Shown piece by piece: positions 17,650-25,820 of a stretch of DNA of 64,000 nt. The notes beneath the pieces are model-generated. The model made no database searches, was not told where the DNA came from, and was given only the letters and a program-made list of their open reading frames with translations. Within the stretch, counting starts at the first letter, position 1. Each line of letters starts with the position of its first letter. Both the position numbers and the translations under genes were made by a program. The DNA comes from Chryseobacterium indoltheticum (GTDB lineage Bacteria > Bacteroidota > Bacteroidia > Flavobacteriales > Weeksellaceae). The stretch spans positions 2,046,001-2,110,000 of the forward strand of contig NZ_CP033929.1 of NCBI RefSeq assembly GCF_003815915.1, read 5' to 3'.

Positions 17650-18069
17650 GCTCCAGCACCAGCGAAAATCATTATCGACACGTTCCCAACCCCACATTTG
17701 AGGTTCTCAACCCTTCGGTATACGTAAAACATCTATCGCTATACGTTCTGAAGAAGTCCCAATACGTTCCGTAAAGGTTTCGATATGTTGTATAACCTAT
17801 TCCGATACGTTCATCAAAGATCCATCGTGGTTGGTGATACCCCCGATGGAGTTACTTAACCATTCAGACAGGTTATACAACCTATCTCGACAGGTAAAAG
17901 ATTAGTAGAGATATATAAACAACCGCATCGAATCTTTCGTGTACGTATCCGGAGCGGTAAATGATATATTCAGACCATTGAAAAACCTCTCTTGATCATT
18001 AAAACACCTGTTCGAAGCTTCATTAAACCTCTCGGGACTGATAAATGACGTCTCATGATCATATAATAA
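17650..18069. repeat. diverged tandem array with an exact 21-bp period
   Basis: Twenty consecutive blocks of exactly 21 bp align without a gap; block starts include 17671, 17692, 17713 and so on to 18049. Shared columns include CC or CG at the start, a TCGA/TCG-like core and a TTAAA/GTAAA-like end; for example CCTCTCTTGATCATTAAA (17986) against CCTCTCGGGACTGATAAA (18028). Twenty-one bases equal seven codons, so this may be the remnant of a heptad-repeat gene. Read on the minus strand in block register it gives heptads such as ERFNEAS, ERFFNGL, DRLYNLS and ETFTERI with three stops. The plus register has six. No intact frame spans it. It is richer in GC than its surroundings. Confidence 0.7.
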
Positions 18070-18247
18070 TCAGTTTGTTTGGATGAGTATTATATTTTTG
18101 GGGATAAGTACTGAAGACAAGTGAGAAATTTGCGGAAGTGACAACAGTACGGAAACAATTGTTCTTGTCATTGGCTACGCTGAATCTTCGGTTTCTGTAA
18201 GAATTTAAGTATAGCTTCAATCCTAATAATAAACATAAGCTATAATA

Positions 18248-18327
18248 TTTGTCATTCCGCAGGAATCTAAGTGTAGTATAAGAAAAATTATGAGAAGACT
18301 GTGTTGAGATCCTTTCAGGATGACAAA
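18248..18327. repeat. GTCATTCC dispersed element, imperfect inverted pair
   Basis: The left arm contains GTCATTCCGCAGGAATCT (18251-18268) and the right arm GAGATCCTTTCAGGATGACA (18306-18325). It has the same arrangement as the elements at 12320 and 45633 but is more diverged. It closes the non-coding field in front of the toxin-antitoxin genes. Confidence 0.75.
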
Positions 18328-18408
18328 CGGTATGGAAACAATAAGGATAGATTCAAATAAATTCAGCGCCCTTGATATTCATTTTATAATTTAGAATCAA
18401 AAATTGAT

Positions 18409-18416
18409 TACATTTG
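18409..18416 (+). promoter_or_regulatory. candidate -7 box of the toxin-antitoxin operon
   Basis: TACATTTG matches TANNTTTG. It lies 75 bp before the ATG at 18491 and inside any longer frame starting at 18404, which favours 18491 as the true start. No clear -33 TTG is visible. Confidence 0.4.
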
Positions 18417-18490
18417 TATCAATAAATGAGACAAAAAGTACTTTTTTTATCGATTTAAAATGTAAAATTGAGAATCTAAATATAAAAAAC

Positions 18491-18835
18491 ATGACAGCAG
18501 AAATAGAAAAATACATCGAAATCCAAAATAACATTGATGAGATTCTGAAAAATTCTCCTTTCAAAATGTCTTATATTATTGAGAAATCAGGAATTAAGAA
18601 ACCTACTTTTTTCAAAAAACTAAAAGAAAAAAGATTCACACCGGAAGAACTTTTAGTAATCTCAAAAACCATCGAACCTAAACAATGGCGCAACGAAACC
18701 AAAGAAGAAATTCTGGAGTCTTTGAAACGTTCTGAAGAAGATTTTAAAAACGGGAGAGTTCACGATTACAAAGATGTTATGGAAGCTACAAGATTACGTT
18801 TAGAAAAATACAGAAATGAAAATAAACTTCTCTGA
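18491..18835 (+). CDS. antitoxin with a helix-turn-helix-like N-terminal half
   Basis: 114 residues. Residues 15-60 (IDEILKNSPFKMSYIIEKSG, then KKPTFFKKLKEKRFTPEELL) read like an XRE-type helix-turn-helix that could repress its own promoter. The acidic and amphipathic C-terminal part (ESLKRSEEDFKNGRVHDYKD) resembles toxin-neutralising tails of type II antitoxins. Its stop overlaps the start of the ParE/RelE-like toxin gene by 20 bp, the usual coupled arrangement with antitoxin first. The start was chosen over 18404 because the -7 box lies between the two. Confidence 0.75.
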   Translation: MTAEIEKYIEIQNNIDEILKNSPFKMSYIIEKSGIKKPTFFKKLKEKRFTPEELLVISKTIEPKQWRNETKEEILESLKRSEEDFKNGRVHDYKDVMEATRLRLEKYRNENKLL

Positions 18836-19112
18836 TGAGTCACTTTCAGATTTAAGAAATATTGAAGAATATCTTCTTGAAAAATGGAATGATAAAATTT
18901 ATGATGATTTTCTAACAAAATTTGCAGAAATCATCGAAATAATTTCTGCGGGAAATGTGGTTTTTCAAAAATATGAGAATACAGATTATCACAGGATTTT
19001 AATTACAAAACACAATACTCTCATCTACACTATTGAAAATAATGTTTTAAAGATTATTAAAATCCTTCAAAACTTCCAAGATCCTGATAACAATTACGAA
19101 TCACTGAAATAA
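18816..19112 (+). CDS. type II toxin, RelE/ParE superfamily
   Basis: 98 residues. The fold signature is clear: SDESLSDLRNIEEYLLEKWN at the N-terminus (helical hairpin), a central helix, then the strand run YHRILITKHNTLIYTIENNV, ending in a strand with ILQNFQDPDNN. RelE members cleave ribosome-bound mRNA and ParE members poison gyrase; the sequence alone does not decide between them. It overlaps the antitoxin gene and the two surely form one transcript. Confidence 0.85.
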   Translation: MKINFSDESLSDLRNIEEYLLEKWNDKIYDDFLTKFAEIIEIISAGNVVFQKYENTDYHRILITKHNTLIYTIENNVLKIIKILQNFQDPDNNYESLK

Positions 19113-19127
19113 TACTCAAAAACTAAC

Positions 19128-19901
19128 ATGAAAAAACTAGGCATCATCGGCTGCGGTTGGCTCGGAAATCACATTGCAGAACGATTATCAAACCAATATG
19201 AAATCTATGCAACCACGACTACAGAATCAAAGGTTGAAGATCTACAATCTAAAGGGTATCACACCACTTTAGTCAGTTTTCCTAATGAATTGAATCCAGA
19301 GATGAAAGAATGGGATGCAGCAAAAAAACTGGATGCAGTTATCATCAGTGTTCCGTTTTCGGGAATCAGAGGTGCTCAAATTCCTATGAATGACAAACGT
19401 GAAAACTTGCTGAATTTTCTTGGAGATTTTAAAGGCCAATTGTTTTTGACAAGTTCGACGGGCGTTTATCCTGAAACTGAAAAAGACTTTACAGAAGACG
19501 ATAAACCTGCACAAGAAGTAGAAAGTGAAAGTTTTTTCTTAGATAAATTTCCACAGACCAATATTTTAAGATTGGCCGGGTTGATGGGAGATCAGAGACT
19601 TTTGAAGAATTATAATATTTCAAATATAGATCAGTTGGTGAATCATATTCATTATGCAGATATTTGCTCGGTGGTAGAAAAAATGTTAGACAATCATTCT
19701 GAATCTAAAGTGTACAATGTGGTTGCGCCAATTCATCCAAACAAAGAAGAAGTGATTAATGCTCAGAAAGATCTGCCTTACGAAGGAACTCGAACGACAG
19801 TTGGAAGAACGATTTCTCCAAACAAATTAATTGAAGAGTTGGATTTTGAATTTCAATATCCTGACCCGAGGTATTTTCATCTTGAAGATGTTCAGGGATA
19901 A
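19128..19901 (+). CDS. NAD(P)-binding epimerase/dehydratase-like protein (YeeZ type)
   Basis: 257 residues with a Rossmann fold: LGIIGCGWLGNHIAERL (G-x-x-G-x-x-G) at the N-terminus, then AVIISVPFSG and the extended-SDR-like stretch FLTSSTGVYP. It lacks a classical Y-x-x-x-K pair in the expected spot. This is the atypical SDR group that includes E. coli YeeZ, whose substrate is unknown. It starts 15 bp after the toxin gene but ends at its own terminator, and is probably a core gene bordering the accessory region. Confidence 0.8.
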   Translation: MKKLGIIGCGWLGNHIAERLSNQYEIYATTTTESKVEDLQSKGYHTTLVSFPNELNPEMKEWDAAKKLDAVIISVPFSGIRGAQIPMNDKRENLLNFLGDFKGQLFLTSSTGVYPETEKDFTEDDKPAQEVESESFFLDKFPQTNILRLAGLMGDQRLLKNYNISNIDQLVNHIHYADICSVVEKMLDNHSESKVYNVVAPIHPNKEEVINAQKDLPYEGTRTTVGRTISPNKLIEELDFEFQYPDPRYFHLEDVQG

Positions 19902-19918
19902 AATGTTTCAAGTACAAT

Positions 19919-19943
19919 AAAACCTGCCACACAGCAGGTTTTT
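19919..19943. terminator. bidirectional terminator
   Basis: AAAACCTGC, loop CACACA, GCAGGTTTT, with T and A runs on both sides. It sits between two convergent genes and shares its stem with the hairpins at 14615, 15215 and 15997, but has a different loop. Confidence 0.85.
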
Positions 19944-19948
19944 ATATG

Positions 19949-20455
19949 TTATTTATTCACTAAAATATTTTCAATAGATTCAAGAATTTCTTTTTCTACA
20001 CTTTCTTCATCAAGTGTTTTCAGCGTGTAGTTTTGTTCTTTCACTGCTGCGATTCCAATACCGTTTTGGAAAATTGTATCCTGATGTACAACGATTCTTT
20101 TTAAATTTTTATCAGCAACAAACATAATATGCGGAAACTTATCGTTGGCGTAAAAATTAGAATCTACATTTCTTGAGATCTGAAGTTTGATATTGGTTTG
20201 TGAATTGATGCCTAATCCATTTTTAATTTCTTCATTAAATGAAATCTTGCAGCCAAATCCGTTTTCTCTCAACATTCTTCTGAATTCCTGCATTTTTGGA
20301 TCGATGAAGTTCTTGCACAGCGTTTTAAAACCTTCAATAAATAAATCGTCTTCGCTTTTCTGTTTCTCCAGACTTTCTTTGAGTTTTTGTTCTTCCGATT
20401 TTAAATTTGAGAATAAGGAATTGAGCCTGTTGATATTTTCTTCTTTCATTTGCAT
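19949..20455 (-). CDS. hypothetical coiled-coil protein (168 aa)
   Basis: Unrecognised. Residues 3-45 form a charged coiled coil (NINRLNSLFSNLKSEEQKLK and onward). A mixed alpha/beta region follows, with GFGCKISFNEEIKNGLGINS and KFPHIMFVADKNLKRIVVHQ, and then an acidic helix. No signal peptide or membrane segment is present, so it is cytoplasmic. The second ATG (residue 3) is an alternative start. Confidence 0.6.
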   Translation of the reverse strand: MQMKEENINRLNSLFSNLKSEEQKLKESLEKQKSEDDLFIEGFKTLCKNFIDPKMQEFRRMLRENGFGCKISFNEEIKNGLGINSQTNIKLQISRNVDSNFYANDKFPHIMFVADKNLKRIVVHQDTIFQNGIGIAAVKEQNYTLKTLDEESVEKEILESIENILVNK

Positions 20456-20623
20456 TAATTTTTTGGATTGCCTATTTGACCTGTTCTATTGTATCTCGCA
20501 GGATAATATTTTTCAAATATAAATAAAATCACAAAAGAATTATATTGTCAAGTCTTATGTTGGAGATGTAGGATTTGATAGACTAACTAAATAATTTTTT
20601 TCTCTTGACTTCTAAAAGTTTAA

Positions 20624-21082
20624 TTAGTCTTTGTTGTTTTCAATTTTTTCAGCCAGTCCGATAAGAATTCCTTCAGGACCACGAATGTAACAAAGTTTAT
20701 ATATATTTTGATAATCAACGACTTCTTCCACAAGTTGGGCGCCATGTTTATAAAGTCTGTTGAGCGTATCGTCTAAGTCTGCAACGGCAAACATAACACG
20801 TAAATAACCTAAGGCATTTACGGGAGCGTTGCGATGATCTTCGATTACTTTCGGATTAATGAATTTAGATAGCTCCAGTCTGCTGTTTCCGTCTGGGGTA
20901 ACCATCATAGCAATTTCTACCGATTGATTACCAAGACCTGTTACACGACCGGCCCATTCGCCTTCAATCATTGATCTTCCTTCCAGCTCCAGACCAAGTT
21001 CGAGAAAAAAAGAAATCGTTTCGTCGAGAGATTCTACAACGATTCCCACATTGTCCATTCTAAGTAAATTCTGTTTTTTCAT
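20624..21082 (-). CDS. VOC (glyoxalase/bleomycin-resistance) family protein
   Basis: 152 residues from the ATG at 21082; the longer frame to 21301 overlaps the leader of the divergent gene and reads as junk. A single VOC domain: LRMDNVGIVVESLDETISFF, LGLELEGRSMIEGEWAG, VSLELSKF-like text and a final IYKLCYIRGPEGILIGLAE with the C-terminal metal-ligand Glu region. Members include glyoxalase, dioxygenases and drug-binding proteins; substrate unknown. Confidence 0.82.
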   Translation of the reverse strand: MKKQNLLRMDNVGIVVESLDETISFFLELGLELEGRSMIEGEWAGRVTGLGNQSVEIAMMVTPDGNSRLELSKFINPKVIEDHRNAPVNALGYLRVMFAVADLDDTLNRLYKHGAQLVEEVVDYQNIYKLCYIRGPEGILIGLAEKIENNKD

Positions 21083-21254
21083 AGTTTTAAAATTATAAAA
21101 AATAATCGATTTGTAATATTTACAATCATTTGAAAATAAGATATTTATTCGAATTACAATAATAATTATCACTTTTAAATCTATTGTTGAGGTAATCTTC
21201 AATTTGTTTTCCAACCCTTTTATTCCATACTGCATCTTTAATAATAAAGAGACT

Positions 21255-21866
21255 ATGAAAATTACGATACCAAAGCCTTGTGATGAAAAATGGGAAAGCA
21301 TGACTCCACAGGAAAAAGGAAGATTCTGTGCTGTCTGTTCAAAAACCGTCAGAGATTTTACGAATGATTCTGATGATGAAATTTTAGACTATTTTTCTGA
21401 TTCTTCATCTCAAAATGCCTGCGGAAACTTTTACGAATCTCAGCTTAATAGAAATATGCATTATTCAATAATCAACTCACTTTTTTCAAAGTTTGCCATC
21501 GGTTTTATCTTAACAGCCGTTGGAATTGTTTCTGTAAATGCTCAGGAAAATGATTCAGTAAAGACTTCGGCTCTTGCCAGTCTTCAAGGGAAAATATCTT
21601 GTTTAACAGTTAATCAAAACAATGCTTATTCTTCACCTCGAATAATGGGAAGAGGCGCACCTTCATCCATTCAGGGAAGCAACGAACCTTTATGGGTAAT
21701 TGATGGCGAAATTGTGAAAACTAAAACCTTAAAAGATTTTGATCCTAATAAAATTAAGAAAATGAATATTATCAAGGGAAATCAGGCAACTGCACTTTAC
21801 GGAACTAAGGCGCGTAATGGAGTAGTCATTATTAAACTGAAAAAAGAATTTAGAAAGAAAAATTAA
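21255..21866 (+). CDS. membrane protein with a stand-alone TonB-receptor plug-like domain
   Basis: 203 residues from the ATG at 21255. The N-terminal 60 residues carry four Cys (C9, C25, C28, C56) in IPKPCDEKWESMTPQEKGRF CAVC, a cytoplasmic motif I recognise from many Bacteroidota proteins. A membrane helix follows (about 78-96, GFILTAVGIVSVNAQ). After it, EPLWVIDGEI ... NIIKGNQATALYGTKARNGV matches the plug domain of SusC/RagA-type receptors, but no beta-barrel follows. It may be a signalling or assembly partner. The plug would sit in the periplasm. Confidence 0.75.
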   Translation: MKITIPKPCDEKWESMTPQEKGRFCAVCSKTVRDFTNDSDDEILDYFSDSSSQNACGNFYESQLNRNMHYSIINSLFSKFAIGFILTAVGIVSVNAQENDSVKTSALASLQGKISCLTVNQNNAYSSPRIMGRGAPSSIQGSNEPLWVIDGEIVKTKTLKDFDPNKIKKMNIIKGNQATALYGTKARNGVVIIKLKKEFRKKN

Positions 21867-21947
21867 TTCAAAGCAGCGATTTTTAACAGAAATAAACATA
21901 AGATTGGAATCATTCTTGACTTATGAGTGTATCACAAAATATACATT

Positions 21948-22334
21948 ATGAAATCAGAAACCATCAAAACCATCGCAAAATATGGTCTCGGAGCCATGTT
22001 GATTACAGCAGGAATCGGTCACCTCACATTTGCAAGAAAAGAATTTCAGGCGCAGGTTCCCAATTGGGTTCCGCTGGAAAAAGATGATACCGTTGTTTAT
22101 TCAGGGATTGCAGAGATTGCTTTAGGAACAGCTATTATCGCCACTCCAAAAAAGTATGAATCTATTGTGGGGAAAATTGCAGGAACTTTTTTCACTGCCG
22201 TTTTTCCGGGAAATATTGCGCAATATAAAAACGATCGAAACAGTTTCGGCCTAAATACCGACGGAAAGAGACTAGCCCGATTATTTATGCAGCCGTTACT
22301 CATGTTCTGGGCATTAAAATCAACAGAAAAATAA
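21948..22334 (+). CDS. DoxX-like membrane protein
   Basis: 128 residues from the ATG at 21948. Four hydrophobic helices, with GLGAMLITAGIGHLTFARKE in the first and IAEIALGTAIIATPKKY in the second, match the DoxX/DoxD-like family of small integral membrane proteins. Some members act with sulfur or oxidative-stress systems; none is apparent here. A hairpin terminator follows at once. Confidence 0.75.
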   Translation: MKSETIKTIAKYGLGAMLITAGIGHLTFARKEFQAQVPNWVPLEKDDTVVYSGIAEIALGTAIIATPKKYESIVGKIAGTFFTAVFPGNIAQYKNDRNSFGLNTDGKRLARLFMQPLLMFWALKSTEK

Positions 22335-22338
22335 AGCA

Positions 22339-22364
22339 AACTCAGCGACAACGCTGAGTTTTTT
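22339..22364 (+). terminator. rho-independent terminator
   Basis: AACTCAGCG, loop ACAA, CGCTGAGTT, then TTTTG. Confidence 0.9.
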
Positions 22365-22490
22365 GTTGTGTATTAATTCTTATTCAAATACGCACCAGAT
22401 AGAGCAAATCTATTAATTGTCTCTTTTAAAAACGGATTTTTAGATCTAACTTTATTCTTTCAAATTTCAAACTATTAAAATATACAATTT

Positions 22491-24119
22491 ATGAGTTTAA
22501 ATAATCAAGTGTCATTCAGTGACCTTTTTAAATTAGAAAATGAAATTCCAGAAGAATATAAAGTTCCCGAAATTCACCAGCGAGAATATCTCCTCAACGG
22601 AGAATTGATAGAATGGAAGGGAGATGTCACGGATATTTATTCGCCGGTCTGTATTAAAACAGACAACGGTTTAGAAAGAAAAAAATTAGGAAGCATTCCG
22701 AATATAAGCCCAAAAGAAGCGATGGAAGTTTTGGAAGCTTCGGTAAAAGCTTATGATAACGGATTGGGAGAATGGCCGACGATGTCTGTGGAAGGAAGAA
22801 TAAAATGCATGCAGAAATTTGTGTATCTGATGATAAAAGAGCGTGATTTAATTATCAGATTACTGATGTGGGAAATTGGAAAAACGTTGCCCGATTCTAC
22901 CAAAGAATTCGACAGAACAGTTGATTATATCAACCAGACGATCGATGCTCTAAAAGATTTAGACAGAGAATCTTCACGTTTTCAGCAGGCAGAAGGTACG
23001 ATTGCTCAAATCAGAAGAGCACCTCTTGGCGTAGTTTTGAGTATGGGACCATTCAATTATCCTTTAAACGAAATTTTTACCACACTGATTCCTGCTTTGA
23101 TTATGGGAAATACGATTTTGTTTAAACTTCCCAAGCATGGTGTATTAGCACATTATCCTTTATTAAAAGCATTTAAAGAAGCTTTTCCAAAAGGAACGGT
23201 TAACACATTATACGGAAAAGGTTCAGAAATTATCACTCCGATTATGGAAAGCGGAAAAGTAAATGTTTTAGCTTTTATCGGTTCGAGCAAAGTAGCCAAC
23301 GGATTGAAGAAATTACACCCGAAAGTAAACCGTTTAAGAGCAATTTTAAGTCTGGATGCAAAAAATGCAGCAATTGTTACAAAAAATGCAAATCTTGATG
23401 TTGCAGTAAGCGAATGTATTTTGGGTGCACTTTCATTTAACGGACAAAGATGTACCGCTTTGAAGTTAATTTTTGTTCAAAAAGATGTTGCAGCAGAATT
23501 TACACAGAAATTAACGGAAGCTGTTTCTAAAATGAAGCCTGGACTTCCTTGGGAAAAAGACGTGAAAATTACTCCACTTCCGGAAGTTAATAAACCACCT
23601 TATCTGAAAGAATGTATTGACGATGCGTTAGCAAAAGGAGCAAAAGTTCTTAATGAAAATGGCGGATTTACAGAAGAATCTTTTGTTTTTCCTGCGGTGG
23701 TTTATCCCGTAAACAGTGAGATGAAGCTTTATCATGAAGAGCAATTTGGTCCGGTAATTCCGGTGGTTCCATTTGATGATATTGAAGAGCCAATCGATTA
23801 TCAGGTGAATGCAAATCACGGAATGCAGGTGAGTATTTTCAGTGAAGATGCGATGGAAGTCTCAAAATTAATCGACTCTTTCGTTAATCTGGTAAGCCGT
23901 GTAAATATCAATTGTCAAGCTCAGCGTGGACCAGATGTTTTCCCTTTTACCGGAAGAAAAGACAGTGCGGAAGGTACACTTTCCGTTTTTGATGCACTTC
24001 GCTCATTTTCTATCCGTTCTTTAGTTGCTGCAAAAATTACAGATTCAAATAAAGAATTGTTGAATACGATTGTGAGAGACCATGATTCTAATTTTTTGAG
24101 TACAGATTATATTTTCTAA
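22491..24119 (+). CDS. aldehyde dehydrogenase, NADP-dependent glyceraldehyde-3-phosphate dehydrogenase (GapN) type
   Basis: 542 residues. The aldehyde dehydrogenase fold is clear: MGPFNYPLN (oxyanion Asn N189), ILFKLPKHG (cofactor Lys K212), AFIGSSKVAN, and FNGQRCTALK with catalytic Cys C321. The motif that normally reads LELGGK and holds the general-base Glu is LSLDAK (286-291), so Ser replaces Glu. GapN oxidises glyceraldehyde-3-phosphate directly to 3-phosphoglycerate and supplies NADPH. The assignment rests on overall resemblance to that branch. It is monocistronic with a strong terminator. Confidence 0.78.
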   Translation: MSLNNQVSFSDLFKLENEIPEEYKVPEIHQREYLLNGELIEWKGDVTDIYSPVCIKTDNGLERKKLGSIPNISPKEAMEVLEASVKAYDNGLGEWPTMSVEGRIKCMQKFVYLMIKERDLIIRLLMWEIGKTLPDSTKEFDRTVDYINQTIDALKDLDRESSRFQQAEGTIAQIRRAPLGVVLSMGPFNYPLNEIFTTLIPALIMGNTILFKLPKHGVLAHYPLLKAFKEAFPKGTVNTLYGKGSEIITPIMESGKVNVLAFIGSSKVANGLKKLHPKVNRLRAILSLDAKNAAIVTKNANLDVAVSECILGALSFNGQRCTALKLIFVQKDVAAEFTQKLTEAVSKMKPGLPWEKDVKITPLPEVNKPPYLKECIDDALAKGAKVLNENGGFTEESFVFPAVVYPVNSEMKLYHEEQFGPVIPVVPFDDIEEPIDYQVNANHGMQVSIFSEDAMEVSKLIDSFVNLVSRVNINCQAQRGPDVFPFTGRKDSAEGTLSVFDALRSFSIRSLVAAKITDSNKELLNTIVRDHDSNFLSTDYIF

Positions 24120-24143
24120 AGATTTAGTTTAAGACTTTGATAC

Positions 24144-24177
24144 AAAAAACCGCAATACATTCTATTGCGGTTTTTTT
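24144..24177. terminator. bidirectional terminator
   Basis: AAAACCGCAATA pairs with TATTGCGGTTTT, giving T runs in both directions between two convergent genes. Confidence 0.9.
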
Positions 24178-24212
24178 GATCATTAAGTTTCAAATATATT
24201 GAAACTTAAAAC

Positions 24213-25043
24213 TTAGTTGTTAGTTAGAAACTTAGCTAAGGTTTCATTTAACAGTTCTGCATGCGTTACATTTAATCCATGTGGTCCGCCTTCAATAATG
24301 ACAAAATCATTATCCGCAATTCCTTCTGCGGCCTGTTTTCCAGCTGTTTCTATTGGTACAATCTGGTCGTCATCACCATGTACGATCAATGTTTTTACAT
24401 TTACATTTGCTAATTCCGGTCGGAAGTCTGTATTTGCCCAGCTTTCGGCACACTTTATCGTTGCGATAGGAGAGGCACAAGATGCGATGCTCCAGTCATA
24501 ATCCAGCTGTTTTTGACTGACTTTTTGAGAAAGTAATCCGTAATTGTAAAAGTTTTTATGGAAACTTTCCAGGAAAGTAACTCTGTCAGTTTTAAGGCTG
24601 GTTAAAATTCCATATAATTCTTCTTCAGAAACTCCATGTGGATTGTCATCTTTCTGTTTTACCAAAGGAATGATAGATGAGATCAACGCTATTTTATCTA
24701 CATTTTCTGAACCGTAATTGGTTAAATAACGTACAACTTCGCCTCCGCCCATAGAGAAGCCGAAAAGGATGACATTTTTTAATTCTAATTGCGTGATAAG
24801 TTCGTGTAGATCGGCAGCCAGGCTATTATAATCATAACCATCTAATGTTGGAGAAGATTTTCCGAAACCTTTTCTGTCGTAGGTGATTACACGATATCCT
24901 AAGTCTAAAAGTACAGGAACCTGAAGTTCCCAGGATTTTCCGCTTAAAGGCCATCCGTGAATTAAAATAATCGGTTGTCCGGAACCGAAATCTTCGTAAT
25001 AAAGTTCAAAGTTTTTGCTGTCTTGTTTTGTAAGGTAAGGCAT
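24213..25043 (-). CDS. alpha/beta hydrolase (non-heme chloroperoxidase/arylesterase-like)
   Basis: 276 residues. ILIHGWPLSGKSWE (oxyanion loop), nucleophile elbow GFSMGG (Ser), VHGDDDQIVP (Asp) and EGGPHGL (His) give a complete catalytic triad. The sequence is closest in feel to the cofactor-free haloperoxidase/arylesterase group, cytoplasmic with no signal peptide. True activity is probably esterase on an unknown substrate. It stands alone between convergent gapN and a divergent sigma factor. Confidence 0.85.
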   Translation of the reverse strand: MPYLTKQDSKNFELYYEDFGSGQPIILIHGWPLSGKSWELQVPVLLDLGYRVITYDRKGFGKSSPTLDGYDYNSLAADLHELITQLELKNVILFGFSMGGGEVVRYLTNYGSENVDKIALISSIIPLVKQKDDNPHGVSEEELYGILTSLKTDRVTFLESFHKNFYNYGLLSQKVSQKQLDYDWSIASCASPIATIKCAESWANTDFRPELANVNVKTLIVHGDDDQIVPIETAGKQAAEGIADNDFVIIEGGPHGLNVTHAELLNETLAKFLTNN

Positions 25044-25243
25044 ATTAATATTTTTTTGTGATGTTCAACATAAAACACAAATTTTGCGCCATGATGCAGC
25101 GAGATGAAGATGAGTTAAATGATATGTGTTGATTTTCTTAAATTTTTGTTTGGTGAAAGATGATTGGATCATTATCGAAAAAAAGAAAAAAAATTGTAAC
25201 ATTTATTTCAAAAAACTACTAACTCTACAGAGAGTATAGAACC

Positions 25244-25735
25244 ATGACCTCACAACAGGAATTTATTACCAAAATCGATAAGCATAAAGGAATTATTTTT
25301 AAGATTTCTAAAATGTATATGGATGATAAAGATGACCGCGATGATCTTTTTCAGGAGATTACGTATCAGGTCTGGAAAGCGTATCCTAATTTTAAAGGTG
25401 AAAGTGAATTTTCAACATGGCTGTACAGAATTGCGCTGAATACAGCGATAATTTTTTTGAAATCTGAAAAGAAAAGAAGCTTTATCGCCAATGAAGATTT
25501 TTCAAATTATAAAATTGTAAATGATGAATATGATCATGAAAAAGAGGATAAGCTTGCTGAAATGTATAAAGCCATCAATCAGCTGAATCCTATCGATAAA
25601 GCATTTATTTTTTATTATCTCGAAGATTTTTCAGGAAGAGAAATCGCTGATCAAATGGGAATTTCCGAAGGAAATGTAAGAGTAAAAATGAATCGCGCCA
25701 AAAATAAACTGAAAGATATTTTAAATAATCAATAG
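25244..25735 (+). CDS. ECF-type RNA polymerase sigma factor
   Basis: 163 residues. Region 2: YMDDKDDRDDLFQEITYQVW, with the TYQVWKAYPNFKGESEFSTW -10-binding stretch. Region 4: LEDFSGREIADQMGISEGNV followed by RVKMNRAKNKLKDIL, a typical helix-turn-helix. Length and architecture are those of extracytoplasmic-function sigma factors. It is followed by a four-helix membrane protein that is the likely partner. Confidence 0.88.
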   Translation: MTSQQEFITKIDKHKGIIFKISKMYMDDKDDRDDLFQEITYQVWKAYPNFKGESEFSTWLYRIALNTAIIFLKSEKKRSFIANEDFSNYKIVNDEYDHEKEDKLAEMYKAINQLNPIDKAFIFYYLEDFSGREIADQMGISEGNVRVKMNRAKNKLKDILNNQ

Positions 25736-25742
25736 GCAGAAT

Positions 25743-25797
25743 GCGGGAAGCTTGAAGCTGGAAAGACTTTCACTATCCATCTCCCGAACTTCCATCC
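25743..25797. repeat. GGAAGCTTGAAGCTGG-type dispersed element
   Basis: Purine-rich GGGAAGCTTGAAGCTGGAAA is followed by the pyrimidine-rich ATCTCCCGAACTTCCATCC, forming a loose inverted pair in the 85 bp between the sigma gene and its partner. A related pair lies at 50438-50511. Confidence 0.45.
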
Positions 25798-25820
25798 AAG
25801 AATTTACAAAAACAAACATT

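Noticed and set aside
17484..17732. 82-codon minus frame in the repeat field
   Set aside because: It covers GC-rich palindromes and part of the 21-bp array in a different register, and is Cys-rich with no known family; chance openness is more likely.
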